Assembly: GCF_003855255.1 (NCBI RefSeq)
Contig: NZ_CP034072.1
Location: 3,510,298-3,574,297 of the forward strand
Reading direction: 5' to 3'
DNA length: 64,000 nucleotides
DNA from: Mycolicibacterium nivoides
Lineage (GTDB): Bacteria > Actinomycetota > Actinomycetes > Mycobacteriales > Mycobacteriaceae
Part shown: positions 17,508 to 26,158 of the stretch, piece after piece
Layout: each line of letters starts with the position of its first letter
Position numbering within the stretch: the first letter of the stretch is position 1
Program-made: the position numbers and the translations under genes
Notes under the pieces: generated by a model
Told to the model about the DNA's origin: nothing
What the model saw: the letters and a program-made list of their open reading frames with translations, nothing else
The model's database searches: none

Positions 17508-18497
17508 CTAACTCAGCGCGGGGATGACCTTCTGCTCGAACAGTTCGATACCGGACCGGTCGTAGGCGGCCTCCGGGAAGTACAGGATCGCGTACTCACA
17601 CCCGAGATCGCGCATCCGCTGCAGCTTCTCGATCACCTGCTCGGGTGTACCGCTTGCCGATTCGGGCGCGGTGACGTTGGCGAGCATGGCGTCGACGGTC
17701 GCCTCACCTGCCACCGGCGCCTGCCGGGCCCGCAACCGCGCGACCCGGTCGGCGACGTCTGCCTCGGAGTCGCCGATGACGGCGTTGAAGTTGGCCGACC
17801 GCACGATCGCGTCATAGTCGGTCCCGACATCGCGGCAGTGGCCGGCCAGCACCTGCGACTTGTGCGCGAAGCCCTCGGGTTCGGAGGTGAAGTTGGTGTA
17901 CTGCGCATACTTGGCCGCGATGCGCAGCGTCACCTTCTCTCCGCCACCGGCGATCCACATCGGGATGCCAGTGTCCTGCAACGGCTTCGGGGCGACGATC
18001 GCACCGTCGACCTGGTAGTGCTTGCCGTCGAAGCTGACCCGCCCGTCGCGCCAGGCGTCACGCATGATCTGGACGCCCTCGTCGAGACGACCCAGCCGAA
18101 CCCCGGCAGACGGGAAGCCGTAGCCGTAGGCCCGCCACTCGTGCTCGTACCAGCCGCCGCCGATGCCCATCTGCACGCGGCCACCCGAGATGATGTCGGT
18201 GGTGGCGGCGATCTTGGCCAGGTAGACCGGATTGCGATAGCTCATCGCGGTGCACATCTGGCCGAGCTTGATCCGCGACGTCGTCGCGGCATAGGCCGAC
18301 ATCAGCGACCAGGCCTCGTGGGTGGCCTCGTCGGTGGGGACCGGAACGGTGTGGAAGTGGTCGTAGACCCACAGCGAGTCCCAGCTGCCTGCGTCGGCGT
18401 AGGCAGCCAGGTCACGCATCACCGGCCAGTGGTCTTCGGTGGGAATGTCGACGAGGTCAAGGCGCCAGCCCTGCGGGATGAAGAGTCCGAAGCGCAT
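17508..18497 (-). CDS. LLM-class F420-dependent oxidoreductase
   Basis: A 329-residue luciferase-like monooxygenase-fold protein. RFGLFIPQGW at the start, LGQMCTAMSYRNPVYLAKIAATTDIISGGR and MGIGGGWYEHEWRAYG are the hallmark segments that shape the deazaflavin/FMN pocket. In mycobacteria most such proteins use coenzyme F420 for hydride transfer. The substrate is unknown. It is divergent from a PPOX-fold protein, also F420-type. Confidence 0.9.
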   Translation of the reverse strand: MRFGLFIPQGWRLDLVDIPTEDHWPVMRDLAAYADAGSWDSLWVYDHFHTVPVPTDEATHEAWSLMSAYAATTSRIKLGQMCTAMSYRNPVYLAKIAATTDIISGGRVQMGIGGGWYEHEWRAYGYGFPSAGVRLGRLDEGVQIMRDAWRDGRVSFDGKHYQVDGAIVAPKPLQDTGIPMWIAGGGEKVTLRIAAKYAQYTNFTSEPEGFAHKSQVLAGHCRDVGTDYDAIVRSANFNAVIGDSEADVADRVARLRARQAPVAGEATVDAMLANVTAPESASGTPEQVIEKLQRMRDLGCEYAILYFPEAAYDRSGIELFEQKVIPALS

Positions 18498-18553
18498 GGA
18501 CCCCGACTCTACGACGCCGACGTGTGTCGTGGCACCGGGCTAGCCTGAGTTTT

Positions 18554-18979
18554 ATGGCCCTTTCCAAGGAAGAACGCGAACAGTTTCTTGCCGAGCCGCA
18601 CATCGCCGCCCTGTCGGTATACGCAGGCGACAAGCGCGGTCCGCTGACCGTCCCCATCTGGTACCAGTACACCCCCGGCGGGGAGCCGTGGGTGTTGACC
18701 GGGGTGGGATCACGCAAGCACCGGCTGATCGAGGCGGCCGGACACCTGACGCTGATGGTCGAGCGGCTGGAGCCGACGGTGCGTTACGTGGCCGTCGACG
18801 GTGCGGTCTCGCGCATCGAACCGGGCACCGACGAGCAGCTCGTCGAGATGACCAAGCGCTACCTGGCTCCCGAGAAGGTGGAGCCGTATCTGGAGTTCGC
18901 CCGCCGTGAGCACGGTGAGAGTGTCGCGGTGTTCCTCAAGCCCGAGCACTGGCTGTCTTCAGACCTGGGGTCGCTGTGA
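18554..18979 (+). CDS. PPOX-class (pyridoxamine oxidase-fold) F420/FMN-binding protein
   Basis: A 141-residue split beta-barrel. MALSKEEREQFLAEPHIAALSV then GPLTVPIWYQYTPGGEPWV and KHRLIEAAGHLTLMVE match the mycobacterial F420- or FMN-binding flavin/deazaflavin oxidoreductase B-type group. Start chosen at the ATG near the divergent promoter gap. The methyltransferase gene begins 5 nt after its stop. Confidence 0.88.
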   Translation: MALSKEEREQFLAEPHIAALSVYAGDKRGPLTVPIWYQYTPGGEPWVLTGVGSRKHRLIEAAGHLTLMVERLEPTVRYVAVDGAVSRIEPGTDEQLVEMTKRYLAPEKVEPYLEFARREHGESVAVFLKPEHWLSSDLGSL

Positions 18980-18983
18980 CGCC

Positions 18984-19577
18984 ATGAGCTCGCGCCAACG
19001 GCTGTTCCGGTGGCTCTACCGGCTCGGGTTCACGCCCTGGGACGGCCATCCGTTGGCGCACAGCCTGACGAAGCTCGTCGAAGGAACCACTCACCCGTTG
19101 TCGCCCGGGACCGCGCTCGATCTGGGCTGCGGTACCGGGGACAACGCGGTGTACCTCGCCCGCCACGGTTGGCGGGTCACCGGCGTGGACTATGTGGTCA
19201 AACCGCTGAAGAAGGCTCGAGCCAAAGCCGGCGGTTTGCCCGTAGTCTTTGCCAAAGCCGATGTGACACAACTGAGTTCGTCAGGCATCGGCACGGGGTT
19301 CGACCTCATCATAGACAGTGGCTGCCTGCACGGCATGAGCGCCGCCGACCGCGATGCCTACGTACGGGAAGTCAGCGCGGTGGCTGCGCCCGGCGCGCAA
19401 CTGCTGATCGTGGCTTTCATTCCGGGCGCGTCGATGGGCGTGCCCGGCATCGGATTCGAAGAAGTGCAGCGCCGATTCAAGGACGGCTGGACGTTGCTGT
19501 CCAGCGGAGATGAGCCCGCGATGGATCAGAACGGCACCAACCGGGCGCGGCACTACCTGTTCGCACGTTCGACATAG
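18984..19577 (+). CDS. Class I SAM-dependent methyltransferase
   Basis: A 197-residue methyltransferase. Motif I is LDLGCGTGDN (about residues 44-53), and the acidic end of strand 2 is TGVDYV. A motif-IV-like DLIIDSGCLHG follows, with a Ser/Gly set unlike the usual DxxxxNP, so the target is probably a small molecule rather than DNA or rRNA. Coupled to the PPOX gene by a 4-nt gap. Confidence 0.85.
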   Translation: MSSRQRLFRWLYRLGFTPWDGHPLAHSLTKLVEGTTHPLSPGTALDLGCGTGDNAVYLARHGWRVTGVDYVVKPLKKARAKAGGLPVVFAKADVTQLSSSGIGTGFDLIIDSGCLHGMSAADRDAYVREVSAVAAPGAQLLIVAFIPGASMGVPGIGFEEVQRRFKDGWTLLSSGDEPAMDQNGTNRARHYLFARST

Positions 19578-19680
19578 GGATTGGCACCGTGGCCGTCGAG
19601 CAGGCCCACACGGTTCGACGCGAGCAGGATCCGGGATCTCATGCCTGCGTTGACCCCTGTGTTTCGTCGGCGGCTCTGCG

Positions 19681-20703
19681 CTACTGCTCGAACATCAGCA
19701 GGGGTTTACCTCCGTGCTCGGGAGCTTCGGCCAGATGCACGGCATCACTGAACTTTTCGACCGGGATCGGCTGGCCCTCCGGAACCCGCAGGGCGCCGCC
19801 GGTGGCGAGTTGGACCGTCCGGTCGATCGTCGCGGCCATTCGGTCCTTTGGGGTCTCGGTGAACCAGCGAAACAGCCAGAATCCCCGAACGGACTTCGTT
19901 TCGTATATCAGCGAACGCGCGAAAATCGGGATGGTGAGTTTGGCGGGGTCGGTCTGGCGGTGCGTGGACAGGGCGCCGAAGACGACTAGCTCGCCGTGCG
20001 GCGCCAGTGCCCGCGACACGTCCGCGCCCACCTGACCGCTGACACAGTCAATGGCTTTGGCCACGCCACCCTCGCCTGCGATGGCGACCACGCGTTCACG
20101 CAGGTCCTCGTCCTCGGTGCAGATCACCGCGGTGCCACCTGAGACGACAATGTCCTCGACGGCGGATCGACGTCGCACCACATTGAGGGTCTTGAAGCCG
20201 ACGTGTGTCCCGAGTTGGATGACCAACTGACCAACGGTTGATCCGGCCGCCGTCTGCAGCAGCCATTCACCGGGTCGGACATCGAGCACGTCACTGGTCA
20301 AGATCACCGCAGTGAGGGGATTGCTGAGCAGCTGCGCGGCCGTGGACGTGCTCATGCCGGCGGGAACCGGCAGGACCTGCTCGGCATCGGCAACGACGTA
20401 TTCCTGCCACGTACCGGTGACCCCGATCGTCATGACGCGCTGCCCGACGGTCAGACCTTCTGTGTCGCTGCCGATTTCGTCGATGACACCGACAGATTCG
20501 ATGCCAGGTACCGCCGGGAACTCCGGGGTGAATCCGTATCGGCCGCGGATCGTGTGCAGATCGCTGGCCTCGACAGGCACCGCAACCACCCGGATCCGAA
20601 CCTGACCGGGACCGGGCTGCGGAATCGGACGCGCCTCCAGGCGCAGAACCTGGGACGGTTCGCCCACCGTATCGGCGACGACAGCCCGCATCGTTGCCAT
20701 CAT
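19681..20703 (-). CDS. MDR-family zinc-independent reductase (quinone/enoyl reductase-like)
   Basis: A 340-residue medium-chain reductase. The N-terminal GroES-like domain contains ASDLHTIRGRYG and PAVPGIESVGVIDEIG; the Rossmann part has LLQTAAGSTVGQLVIQLG. The catalytic and structural zinc cysteines of true alcohol dehydrogenases are absent, so it belongs with NADPH:quinone or trans-2-enoyl reductases (ETR1-like). GGAG lies 7 nt before the ATG chosen. Substrate unknown. Confidence 0.88.
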   Translation of the reverse strand: MMATMRAVVADTVGEPSQVLRLEARPIPQPGPGQVRIRVVAVPVEASDLHTIRGRYGFTPEFPAVPGIESVGVIDEIGSDTEGLTVGQRVMTIGVTGTWQEYVVADAEQVLPVPAGMSTSTAAQLLSNPLTAVILTSDVLDVRPGEWLLQTAAGSTVGQLVIQLGTHVGFKTLNVVRRRSAVEDIVVSGGTAVICTEDEDLRERVVAIAGEGGVAKAIDCVSGQVGADVSRALAPHGELVVFGALSTHRQTDPAKLTIPIFARSLIYETKSVRGFWLFRWFTETPKDRMAATIDRTVQLATGGALRVPEGQPIPVEKFSDAVHLAEAPEHGGKPLLMFEQ

Positions 20704-20834
20704 CCTGATGCTCCTTCAGTTCGGATCCCGATCTCAGGGTGGTTCGGTGTCCAGAGCGTCATCCCCAACTGATGATGCTGCCACCATGACAGCGTTGCCG
20801 GTGCAGGGACAGCGACGACGCTACGGAACGTCGC

Positions 20835-21287
20835 TCAGCTCTGGATGGCCGCGCGAGCCTCGATGGCCTTGACGCTGCTTTTGAAGGCCTTGGCCAGCGA
20901 GCGCTTTCCCACCGTGCCGAGCACAGCCGCGACGATTCGGCCTCGCAGATTCTTGCCCTCACGCACCAGCACGGCGTCGATCTCGGTCGTGCCGTCAGGC
21001 TGCGGCGTCAGCGTGTAGGTATGCCCCGACGCGCCACCGAACAGATTGGAATCGACGGTGGTGAGGACCACGTACTGCGGATGCGACCAGTCGTAGTGCA
21101 GACGTTCCCAGATACCTCCGGAGCCCTCCGTTACGTCAGCCTCATGCGGCCCCAGACTGTGCACTTTCAGGTAGCCGTCGGCGCTGTTCTTGAAGAGCTT
21201 CGATCGACCGGGTCCGAAGTCGGTGAGCCCGGCGATGAACTGCTCGGGTGTTGCGGTGGTCGTCTCGTGGAAACGGATGATGGCCAT
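20835..21287 (-). CDS. SRPBCC-fold protein
   Basis: A 150-residue START/Bet v1-like protein. The pattern IIRFHETTTATPEQFIAGLTDFGPGRSKLF, a central IWERLHYDWSHPQYVVLTTV and the C-terminal helix RSLAKAFKSSVKAIEARA fit a hydrophobic-ligand pocket closed by a long helix. A GAGAGGA ribosome site precedes the ATG. No enzyme partner is adjacent. Confidence 0.82.
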   Translation of the reverse strand: MAIIRFHETTTATPEQFIAGLTDFGPGRSKLFKNSADGYLKVHSLGPHEADVTEGSGGIWERLHYDWSHPQYVVLTTVDSNLFGGASGHTYTLTPQPDGTTEIDAVLVREGKNLRGRIVAAVLGTVGKRSLAKAFKSSVKAIEARAAIQS

Positions 21288-21473
21288 TTCACGGTCCTCT
21301 CAACATGTGTTCGTTATCGATGGACCCAACAACCACCTGGTAGCCGTCGCCGATTCCACGAACTGGGCCGTCAGCCTGGCCCTGTCGGGACTGGTATTGG
21401 CGGGAACTGTTTGTCGTCGCACTTCGAAGAAGCTCAGAAACTTCACCGGCGCTCTGCCGCAACAGAATTCGTG

Positions 21474-22022
21474 TCAGGACAAGCCCAACGCGGCCATGGA
21501 GCCGTCAACCGTCGCTGTACGCAGTCGCTCGTAGGGAACATCGGGGAACTGCAGGCAGCAGTCCTGCAGACCACCGAACGCGATGACCGCGCGGGTGGAC
21601 TGTTCGAGCGTCGGGCGCCGGCCGAACACCAACACACCCAGCCTGGCCCGCCAGGCCAGCAGTTGGTCGATCAGCCCCAGATCGGCCAGGGTGGTCAGTT
21701 CGGAGACGATCAGCACGAGGTCGGCCAGGTGCCGGTAGTGGAAGTCGAAGTAGCCCTCGAGGAGTTCCCGCGCCGAGGCCCGGTCGGCGCCACGCTTGGC
21801 TTCCTGCTCGGCGATGAAGGCCTCACCCTCGTCGATCAGTGGTTGCACGATGCTGCGGACGAGGTCCTCACGTGACCGGAAGTGGTAGTACAACGCGGGT
21901 TTGGTGATGCCGAGGCGGTCGGCGATGTCCTGCAGACTCGTGCGGACAACACCTTTCTCGGTGAACAGCTCGCGCGCCGCATCCAGGATGCGTTGCCGAG
22001 TATCCAATGCAGGCTTGGCCAC
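21474..22022 (-). CDS. TetR-family transcriptional repressor
   Basis: A 182-residue TetR regulator. The N-terminal DNA-binding domain is clear (RQRILDAARELFTEKGVVRTSLQDIADRLGITKPALYYHF, residues 8-48). It is divergent from an FAD monooxygenase gene, and the 76-bp gap between them holds two matching palindromes. It therefore probably represses both itself and the monooxygenase until a ligand binds the C-terminal domain. About 185 bp downstream to the SRPBCC gene show no gene I can support. Confidence 0.93.
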   Translation of the reverse strand: MAKPALDTRQRILDAARELFTEKGVVRTSLQDIADRLGITKPALYYHFRSREDLVRSIVQPLIDEGEAFIAEQEAKRGADRASARELLEGYFDFHYRHLADLVLIVSELTTLADLGLIDQLLAWRARLGVLVFGRRPTLEQSTRAVIAFGGLQDCCLQFPDVPYERLRTATVDGSMAALGLS

Positions 22023-22035
22023 GTAGCCACCCTAA

Positions 22036-22090
22036 CTTACTTAACGATAGGTAAGCTCACGGCAGAAGCACTTACCGACCGTTAAGTAAG
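22036..22090. promoter_or_regulatory. Paired TetR operators
   Basis: Two 20-bp imperfect palindromes: CTTACTTAACGATAGGTAAG at 22036-22055, and at 22071-22090 a copy that matches 18 of 20 positions in the reverse orientation. They fill the gap between the divergent TetR and monooxygenase genes. Confidence 0.82.
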
Positions 22091-22098
22091 GGGGCATC

Positions 22099-23307
22099 GT
22101 GAAGGTACTCATCTCCGGCGCCAGCATCGCCGGGCCCGTACTCGCCTATTGGCTGTCTCGACACGGAGTCGACGTCACCGTGGTCGAGCGCTCGCCCGCA
22201 CTGCGCAAGACCGGCGGTCACGCCGTCGACCTGTTCCGGCCCGCCATGGAGATCTCCGAACGCATGGGCGTGCTGTCCGAGATCGAGGCGCACGCCACCG
22301 GGACCACCCAGATGGTCGTCCACCGGCCCGGCACGTCGCGCCCAGCCCGCCTGGACTACCTCAAGATCATCGGGGTCATGTCCGACCGGCACGTCGAGAT
22401 CATGCGGGACGACCTCAGCGAGATCTACTTCCAGGCCGGACGTGACGACGTCGAGTATCTCTTCGGCGACACCATCACCTCCATCTCCCCCGACGGGGAG
22501 GTGACCTTCGAGCACAACCCGCCCCGGCGCTTCGACGTGGTGGTGGGAGCCGACGGGCTGCATTCGGGCGTGCGTCGTCTGACGTTCGGCGACAACGTCT
22601 CCGAGAGCTTCCTCGGTGGATACCTCTCGGTGGTGTCGGTGCCGAAAGAGCTGGCCCGTGACGGCGAGATGACCGGCTACTTCAAACCCGGGCACATGGC
22701 CGGGATCTACACCGCCGAACATCTCGACGATGCCCGCGCGGTGTACATCTTCCGCCCGAGCCGGCCGCTGGATTACGACTACCGCGATGCGGAGCGCCAA
22801 AAGGCGCAATTGCGCGCCGCGTTCGAGCACATGAGTCCCGAGGTGGACCGCTGGCTCGACGAGGTGCCGCGGACGCCGACGTTCTACTTCGACGCCATCA
22901 CGCAACTGGAGATGACGACGTGGTCGCGTGGCCGGGTGACCCTTGTCGGAGATGCGGGCTATTGCCCCGGACCGGCCGTCGGCGGCAGCACCAGCCTGGC
23001 GGTGTACGGCGCCTATGTCCTGGCCGCCGAGATTGTGCGGGCCGGTGACGATTACGCCGCGGCGTTCGCCGCCTATGAACGCACGATGCTCGCGCCCGTT
23101 GTCGGCAGCCGGAAGCTGGCCCGCGTGAACGCGAAAACCGTGGTGCCCACCAGTGGTTGGGGCATCCGCGCACTGGTGGGCGTGGGACAGGTGGTCTCGC
23201 TGCTGCCGCTGGGCCTGGTCCAGGCGCTCGCCCGGCTCAACGCCAAGGGCGTGCGGCTCTACGACACCATGCCGCTGCCCAATTGGCCGGCGTCGCTGAC
23301 GGGGTGA
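22099..23307 (+). CDS. FAD-dependent monooxygenase (PHBH fold)
   Basis: A 402-residue class A flavoprotein hydroxylase. N-terminal dinucleotide motif ISGASIAGPVLAYWLSRHG; DG-type motif VVGADGLHSGVRR near residue 150; GDAGYCPGPAVGGSTSLA near residue 285, binding FAD ribityl-phosphate. The group includes aromatic hydroxylases and TetX-type drug hydroxylases. TetR control with tandem operators hints at induction by a xenobiotic, which is inference. The GTG start lies 8 nt after the second operator. Confidence 0.9.
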   Translation: MKVLISGASIAGPVLAYWLSRHGVDVTVVERSPALRKTGGHAVDLFRPAMEISERMGVLSEIEAHATGTTQMVVHRPGTSRPARLDYLKIIGVMSDRHVEIMRDDLSEIYFQAGRDDVEYLFGDTITSISPDGEVTFEHNPPRRFDVVVGADGLHSGVRRLTFGDNVSESFLGGYLSVVSVPKELARDGEMTGYFKPGHMAGIYTAEHLDDARAVYIFRPSRPLDYDYRDAERQKAQLRAAFEHMSPEVDRWLDEVPRTPTFYFDAITQLEMTTWSRGRVTLVGDAGYCPGPAVGGSTSLAVYGAYVLAAEIVRAGDDYAAAFAAYERTMLAPVVGSRKLARVNAKTVVPTSGWGIRALVGVGQVVSLLPLGLVQALARLNAKGVRLYDTMPLPNWPASLTG

Positions 23308-23337
23308 GCGGGCGCGGGCGCGGCGTAGCGTGGCCAC

Positions 23338-23760
23338 ATGGACGAACTCTCCGATGACGTGATCGCGTTCCTGTCCGAAGGCACCCGCACCGCGGTGCTG
23401 GGTTGGGTTGCGGCTGACGGCCGACCGCTGGCGGCGCCCGTGTGGTTCGTGGTCGACGATGGCGCGCTCGTCTTCAACACCGGCGAGGACACCGCCAAGG
23501 GCCGGGCGCTGGCCCGCGATCCGCGCGTGGTGCTGTGCGTCGACGATTCCAACCCGCCGTATGGGTTCGTCCAGATCCAGGGCGTGGCGTCGATCAGCGA
23601 GGATCCCGGCGAGCTTCTCGACATCGCCACCCGCACCGGCGGCCGCTACATGGGCGCCGACCGCGCCGAGGAATTCGGCCGGCGCAACGGGGTGCCGGGG
23701 GAACTCGTGGTGCGGGTCAAACCGACGAAAGTCCACGCCGCATTCGACGTGGCGGATTGA
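23338..23760 (+). CDS. PPOX-class F420-dependent protein
   Basis: A 140-residue split-barrel protein: VIAFLSEGTRTAVLGWVAADGRPLAAPVWFVVDDG then GRALARDPRVVLCVDD and YGFVQIQGVAS, typical of the deazaflavin-dependent PPOX group. It is followed 9 nt later by a second PPOX protein of a different subgroup, so the two are probably co-transcribed. Confidence 0.88.
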   Translation: MDELSDDVIAFLSEGTRTAVLGWVAADGRPLAAPVWFVVDDGALVFNTGEDTAKGRALARDPRVVLCVDDSNPPYGFVQIQGVASISEDPGELLDIATRTGGRYMGADRAEEFGRRNGVPGELVVRVKPTKVHAAFDVAD

Positions 23761-23769
23761 GGTGGCCCG

Positions 23770-24222
23770 ATGACCGAGATTTCCGCCTTCGCCGACATGC
23801 TGTCTCGTGATCACGGGCTCTGTGTACTGAGCACCCTGCGCGGTGACGGCAGCATCCAGTCCTCGGTGGTGAACGCCGGCGTGATGGCGCACCCGCGCAC
23901 CGGTGAACCCGTCGTCGCCCTCGTGGCGATCGGCGGTGCCCGAAAGCTGCGGCACCTGCGCGCCGATCCGCGGGCCACCGTTGTCGCCCGGGCCGGCTGG
24001 CAATGGGTGACCGTCGAGGGCACTGCCGAGATCATCGGGCCCGACGACCCGAGCCCCGACACCGACGCCGACGCCGAGAAGTTACGGCTGCTCTTGCGTG
24101 CGATCTTCGAGGCGGCCGGCGGCACCCACGACGACTGGGACACCTACGACCGCGTCATGCGTGAAGAACGCCGCGCCGCGGTCCTGATCACGCCGGTGCG
24201 GGAGTACTCGAACCCCAGCTGA
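23770..24222 (+). CDS. TIGR03618-like F420-dependent PPOX-class oxidoreductase
   Basis: A 150-residue split-barrel protein. GLCVLSTLRGDGSIQSSVVNAGVM, GARKLRHLRADPRATVVARAGWQWVTVEG and the C-terminal RRAAVLITPVREY match the TIGR03618-type F420 oxidoreductases of actinobacteria. It is convergent with the S9 peptidase, 9 nt away. Confidence 0.88.
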   Translation: MTEISAFADMLSRDHGLCVLSTLRGDGSIQSSVVNAGVMAHPRTGEPVVALVAIGGARKLRHLRADPRATVVARAGWQWVTVEGTAEIIGPDDPSPDTDADAEKLRLLLRAIFEAAGGTHDDWDTYDRVMREERRAAVLITPVREYSNPS

Positions 24223-24231
24223 CGAGTCAGC

Positions 24232-26055
24232 TCACTCCGCGCGGCCACCCAGATGCTTGGCCAGGAAGCGGTCGACCCGGTGGTAGAAGTCCAACCGGTT
24301 CTCCGGCTTGGCGAAGCCGTGACCCTCGTTCTCGTACATCACGTATTCATGGTCGATGCCGTGCTCGGCCATCGCCGCGACGATCTGCTCGGATTCGGCC
24401 CGCTTGACCCTGGGGTCGTTCTCCCCCTGCCCGATCAGCATCGGGATCTTGATCGCGTCCACCCGGGACAGCGGCGAGCGTGACCACAGGAAGTCGGAGT
24501 TGTCCCCAACTCGCTTGTGCCACAACTGGATCATCGGCTTCCAGTACTCCGGGAACGACGCGATCAAGGTGTTCAGGTTGGACGGACCGACCATCGAGAC
24601 CGCGCAGGCGAACACGTCCGGCGTGAACGTCGCCCCGATCAGTGCCGCGTAGCCCCCGTAGGAGCCGCCGTAGATGGCGACCCGCTTGGCGTCGATGTAG
24701 CCCTTGCCCACCAGATGGTCGACGGCGTCGAGCAGGTCGTCGTGCATCTTTGCGCCCCACTCGCGGTTGCCCGCGTTGAGGAACTCCTTGCCATAGCCGG
24801 CGGAGCCGCGAAAGTTGACCGACACGACGACGTAGCCGCGGTTGGCCAGCCACTGCGCCTCGGGGTCGAAGCCCCAGCCGACGCGGGCCCACGGCCCGCC
24901 ATGCACGTTGAGCACGGCGGGTAACCCGGAGCGCGCAACGCCGGGCGGGAACGACAGGTAGCCGTGGACGGTGAGGCCATCGCGGGCCGTGAAACTGAAC
25001 GGCTCCATGGGCACCAGCGGGTAGTCGTTGAGCTCCGGGCGATGGTCGAACAGGAACGTCGGGGTCTGCGAAGCCCGGTCCCAGGAGTAGAACTTCACCG
25101 GCCCGGCGTCCTGATCGAAGGCGACCAGCCAGGTGCCGTTGTCGTGGCTGCGGTCGGTGATCGACAGGTCGCCCGGGCTCACCCGCGTGAGCGCCTCGAT
25201 GTCGCCGCGAATCGACTCGTCGAAGATGCGGTATTCCAACCGTTCGCCGTACACGGTCGCGGCCTGGACCTCACGGGTGTCCGGGTGCAAGATCACGTTG
25301 CTGACGTCGTACACCGGATCCTCGGCGAGCACCTCGACGGCACCGGTCGCGATGTCCATCGTCACCAGTCGGGTGGTGTTCGAGCCGACCGACAGCAGCA
25401 GGTACATCGCCGTGCCGTCGCGGTTGAAGGCGAGCGGGGCCGTCGTCTCGGCATCCTCTGGCGGAACGTCCAACAGGGTTCGCCAGTCAGAGTGTTCGTC
25501 GTCGCGCACCAGGATCGTCATCCCGCCCTCGGCGGTCGGCTGCATCGCGCCGCGGACCCGCAGTTCGTCGTCGACCAGCCAGCCCACGAAACCGGGGTTT
25601 TCCACCACCTTGCGCAACTCCCCGGTGGTCAGGTCGAGGTGGTAGACGTCGTGCAGCTGCGGGTTGTCCTTGTTCATCCCGACCAGCACATCGTTGGGAA
25701 ACTTCTTGGGAAGTCTGATGATTCGGCACTGCACGTCATCGAACGGGGTGAGGTCACGTTCGATACCGGTTTCCGCGTCGACGTCGTAGAGCCGGAAGTT
25801 CTCACTGCCGTCGCGGTCGCGCACATAGAGGATGTGCCGGTTGTCGTGGGCCCACACATAGTTGGGGATTCCCCGGTCGGTGTCGTGCGTGACCGGCCGA
25901 TCGTCACCCGCGCCGATGACCCCGACGAACACGTTGAGCACGCCGTCGAGCGGAGCCACGTACGACAGCCGCGTCCCGTCCGGTGAGATCTGTGCGCCCG
26001 CACGCTCGGGATTGCCGAGCAGCACTTCGAGCGGAATCAGCGTCGCGTCCGCCAT
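24232..26055 (-). CDS. S9-family prolyl oligopeptidase-type peptidase
   Basis: A 607-residue serine peptidase with an N-terminal beta-propeller (residues about 1-350, repeated blades such as ISPDGTRLSYVAPLDG and VWAHDNRHILYVRD) and a C-terminal alpha/beta-hydrolase domain. The nucleophile is Ser465 in YGGSYGGYAAL; IGQGENDPRVK and NEGHGFAKPEN carry the Asp and His. No signal peptide, so probably cytosolic, degrading short peptides. Start set at MADATLIPLE, where the homologous propeller begins; a long upstream extension would cross the fadB terminator. Confidence 0.93.
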   Translation of the reverse strand: MADATLIPLEVLLGNPERAGAQISPDGTRLSYVAPLDGVLNVFVGVIGAGDDRPVTHDTDRGIPNYVWAHDNRHILYVRDRDGSENFRLYDVDAETGIERDLTPFDDVQCRIIRLPKKFPNDVLVGMNKDNPQLHDVYHLDLTTGELRKVVENPGFVGWLVDDELRVRGAMQPTAEGGMTILVRDDEHSDWRTLLDVPPEDAETTAPLAFNRDGTAMYLLLSVGSNTTRLVTMDIATGAVEVLAEDPVYDVSNVILHPDTREVQAATVYGERLEYRIFDESIRGDIEALTRVSPGDLSITDRSHDNGTWLVAFDQDAGPVKFYSWDRASQTPTFLFDHRPELNDYPLVPMEPFSFTARDGLTVHGYLSFPPGVARSGLPAVLNVHGGPWARVGWGFDPEAQWLANRGYVVVSVNFRGSAGYGKEFLNAGNREWGAKMHDDLLDAVDHLVGKGYIDAKRVAIYGGSYGGYAALIGATFTPDVFACAVSMVGPSNLNTLIASFPEYWKPMIQLWHKRVGDNSDFLWSRSPLSRVDAIKIPMLIGQGENDPRVKRAESEQIVAAMAEHGIDHEYVMYENEGHGFAKPENRLDFYHRVDRFLAKHLGGRAE

Positions 26056-26116
26056 TAGGCCCCCTTGTCGTCGGTATTTCTCAATACTGCCGCACCGTGG
26101 GCTGACGACCAGACGC

Positions 26117-26146
26117 AAAAGCCCCCGACTTGCGCCGGGGGCTTTT
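26117..26146 (-). terminator. Intrinsic terminator of the fadA-fadB operon
   Basis: A perfect 11-bp stem (AAAAGCCCCCG/CGGGGGCTTTT) with an 8-nt loop, ending in a T-run on the minus strand. It lies 13 nt downstream of the fadB stop. The A/T flanks make it work in both directions in principle. Confidence 0.92.
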
Positions 26147-26158
26147 GACGTTTCGCGC

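Noticed and set aside
22072..24003. A 643-codon minus-strand open frame
   Set aside because: Antisense to the FAD monooxygenase and two PPOX genes, with His/Arg/Gly-rich shadow composition and no motif.
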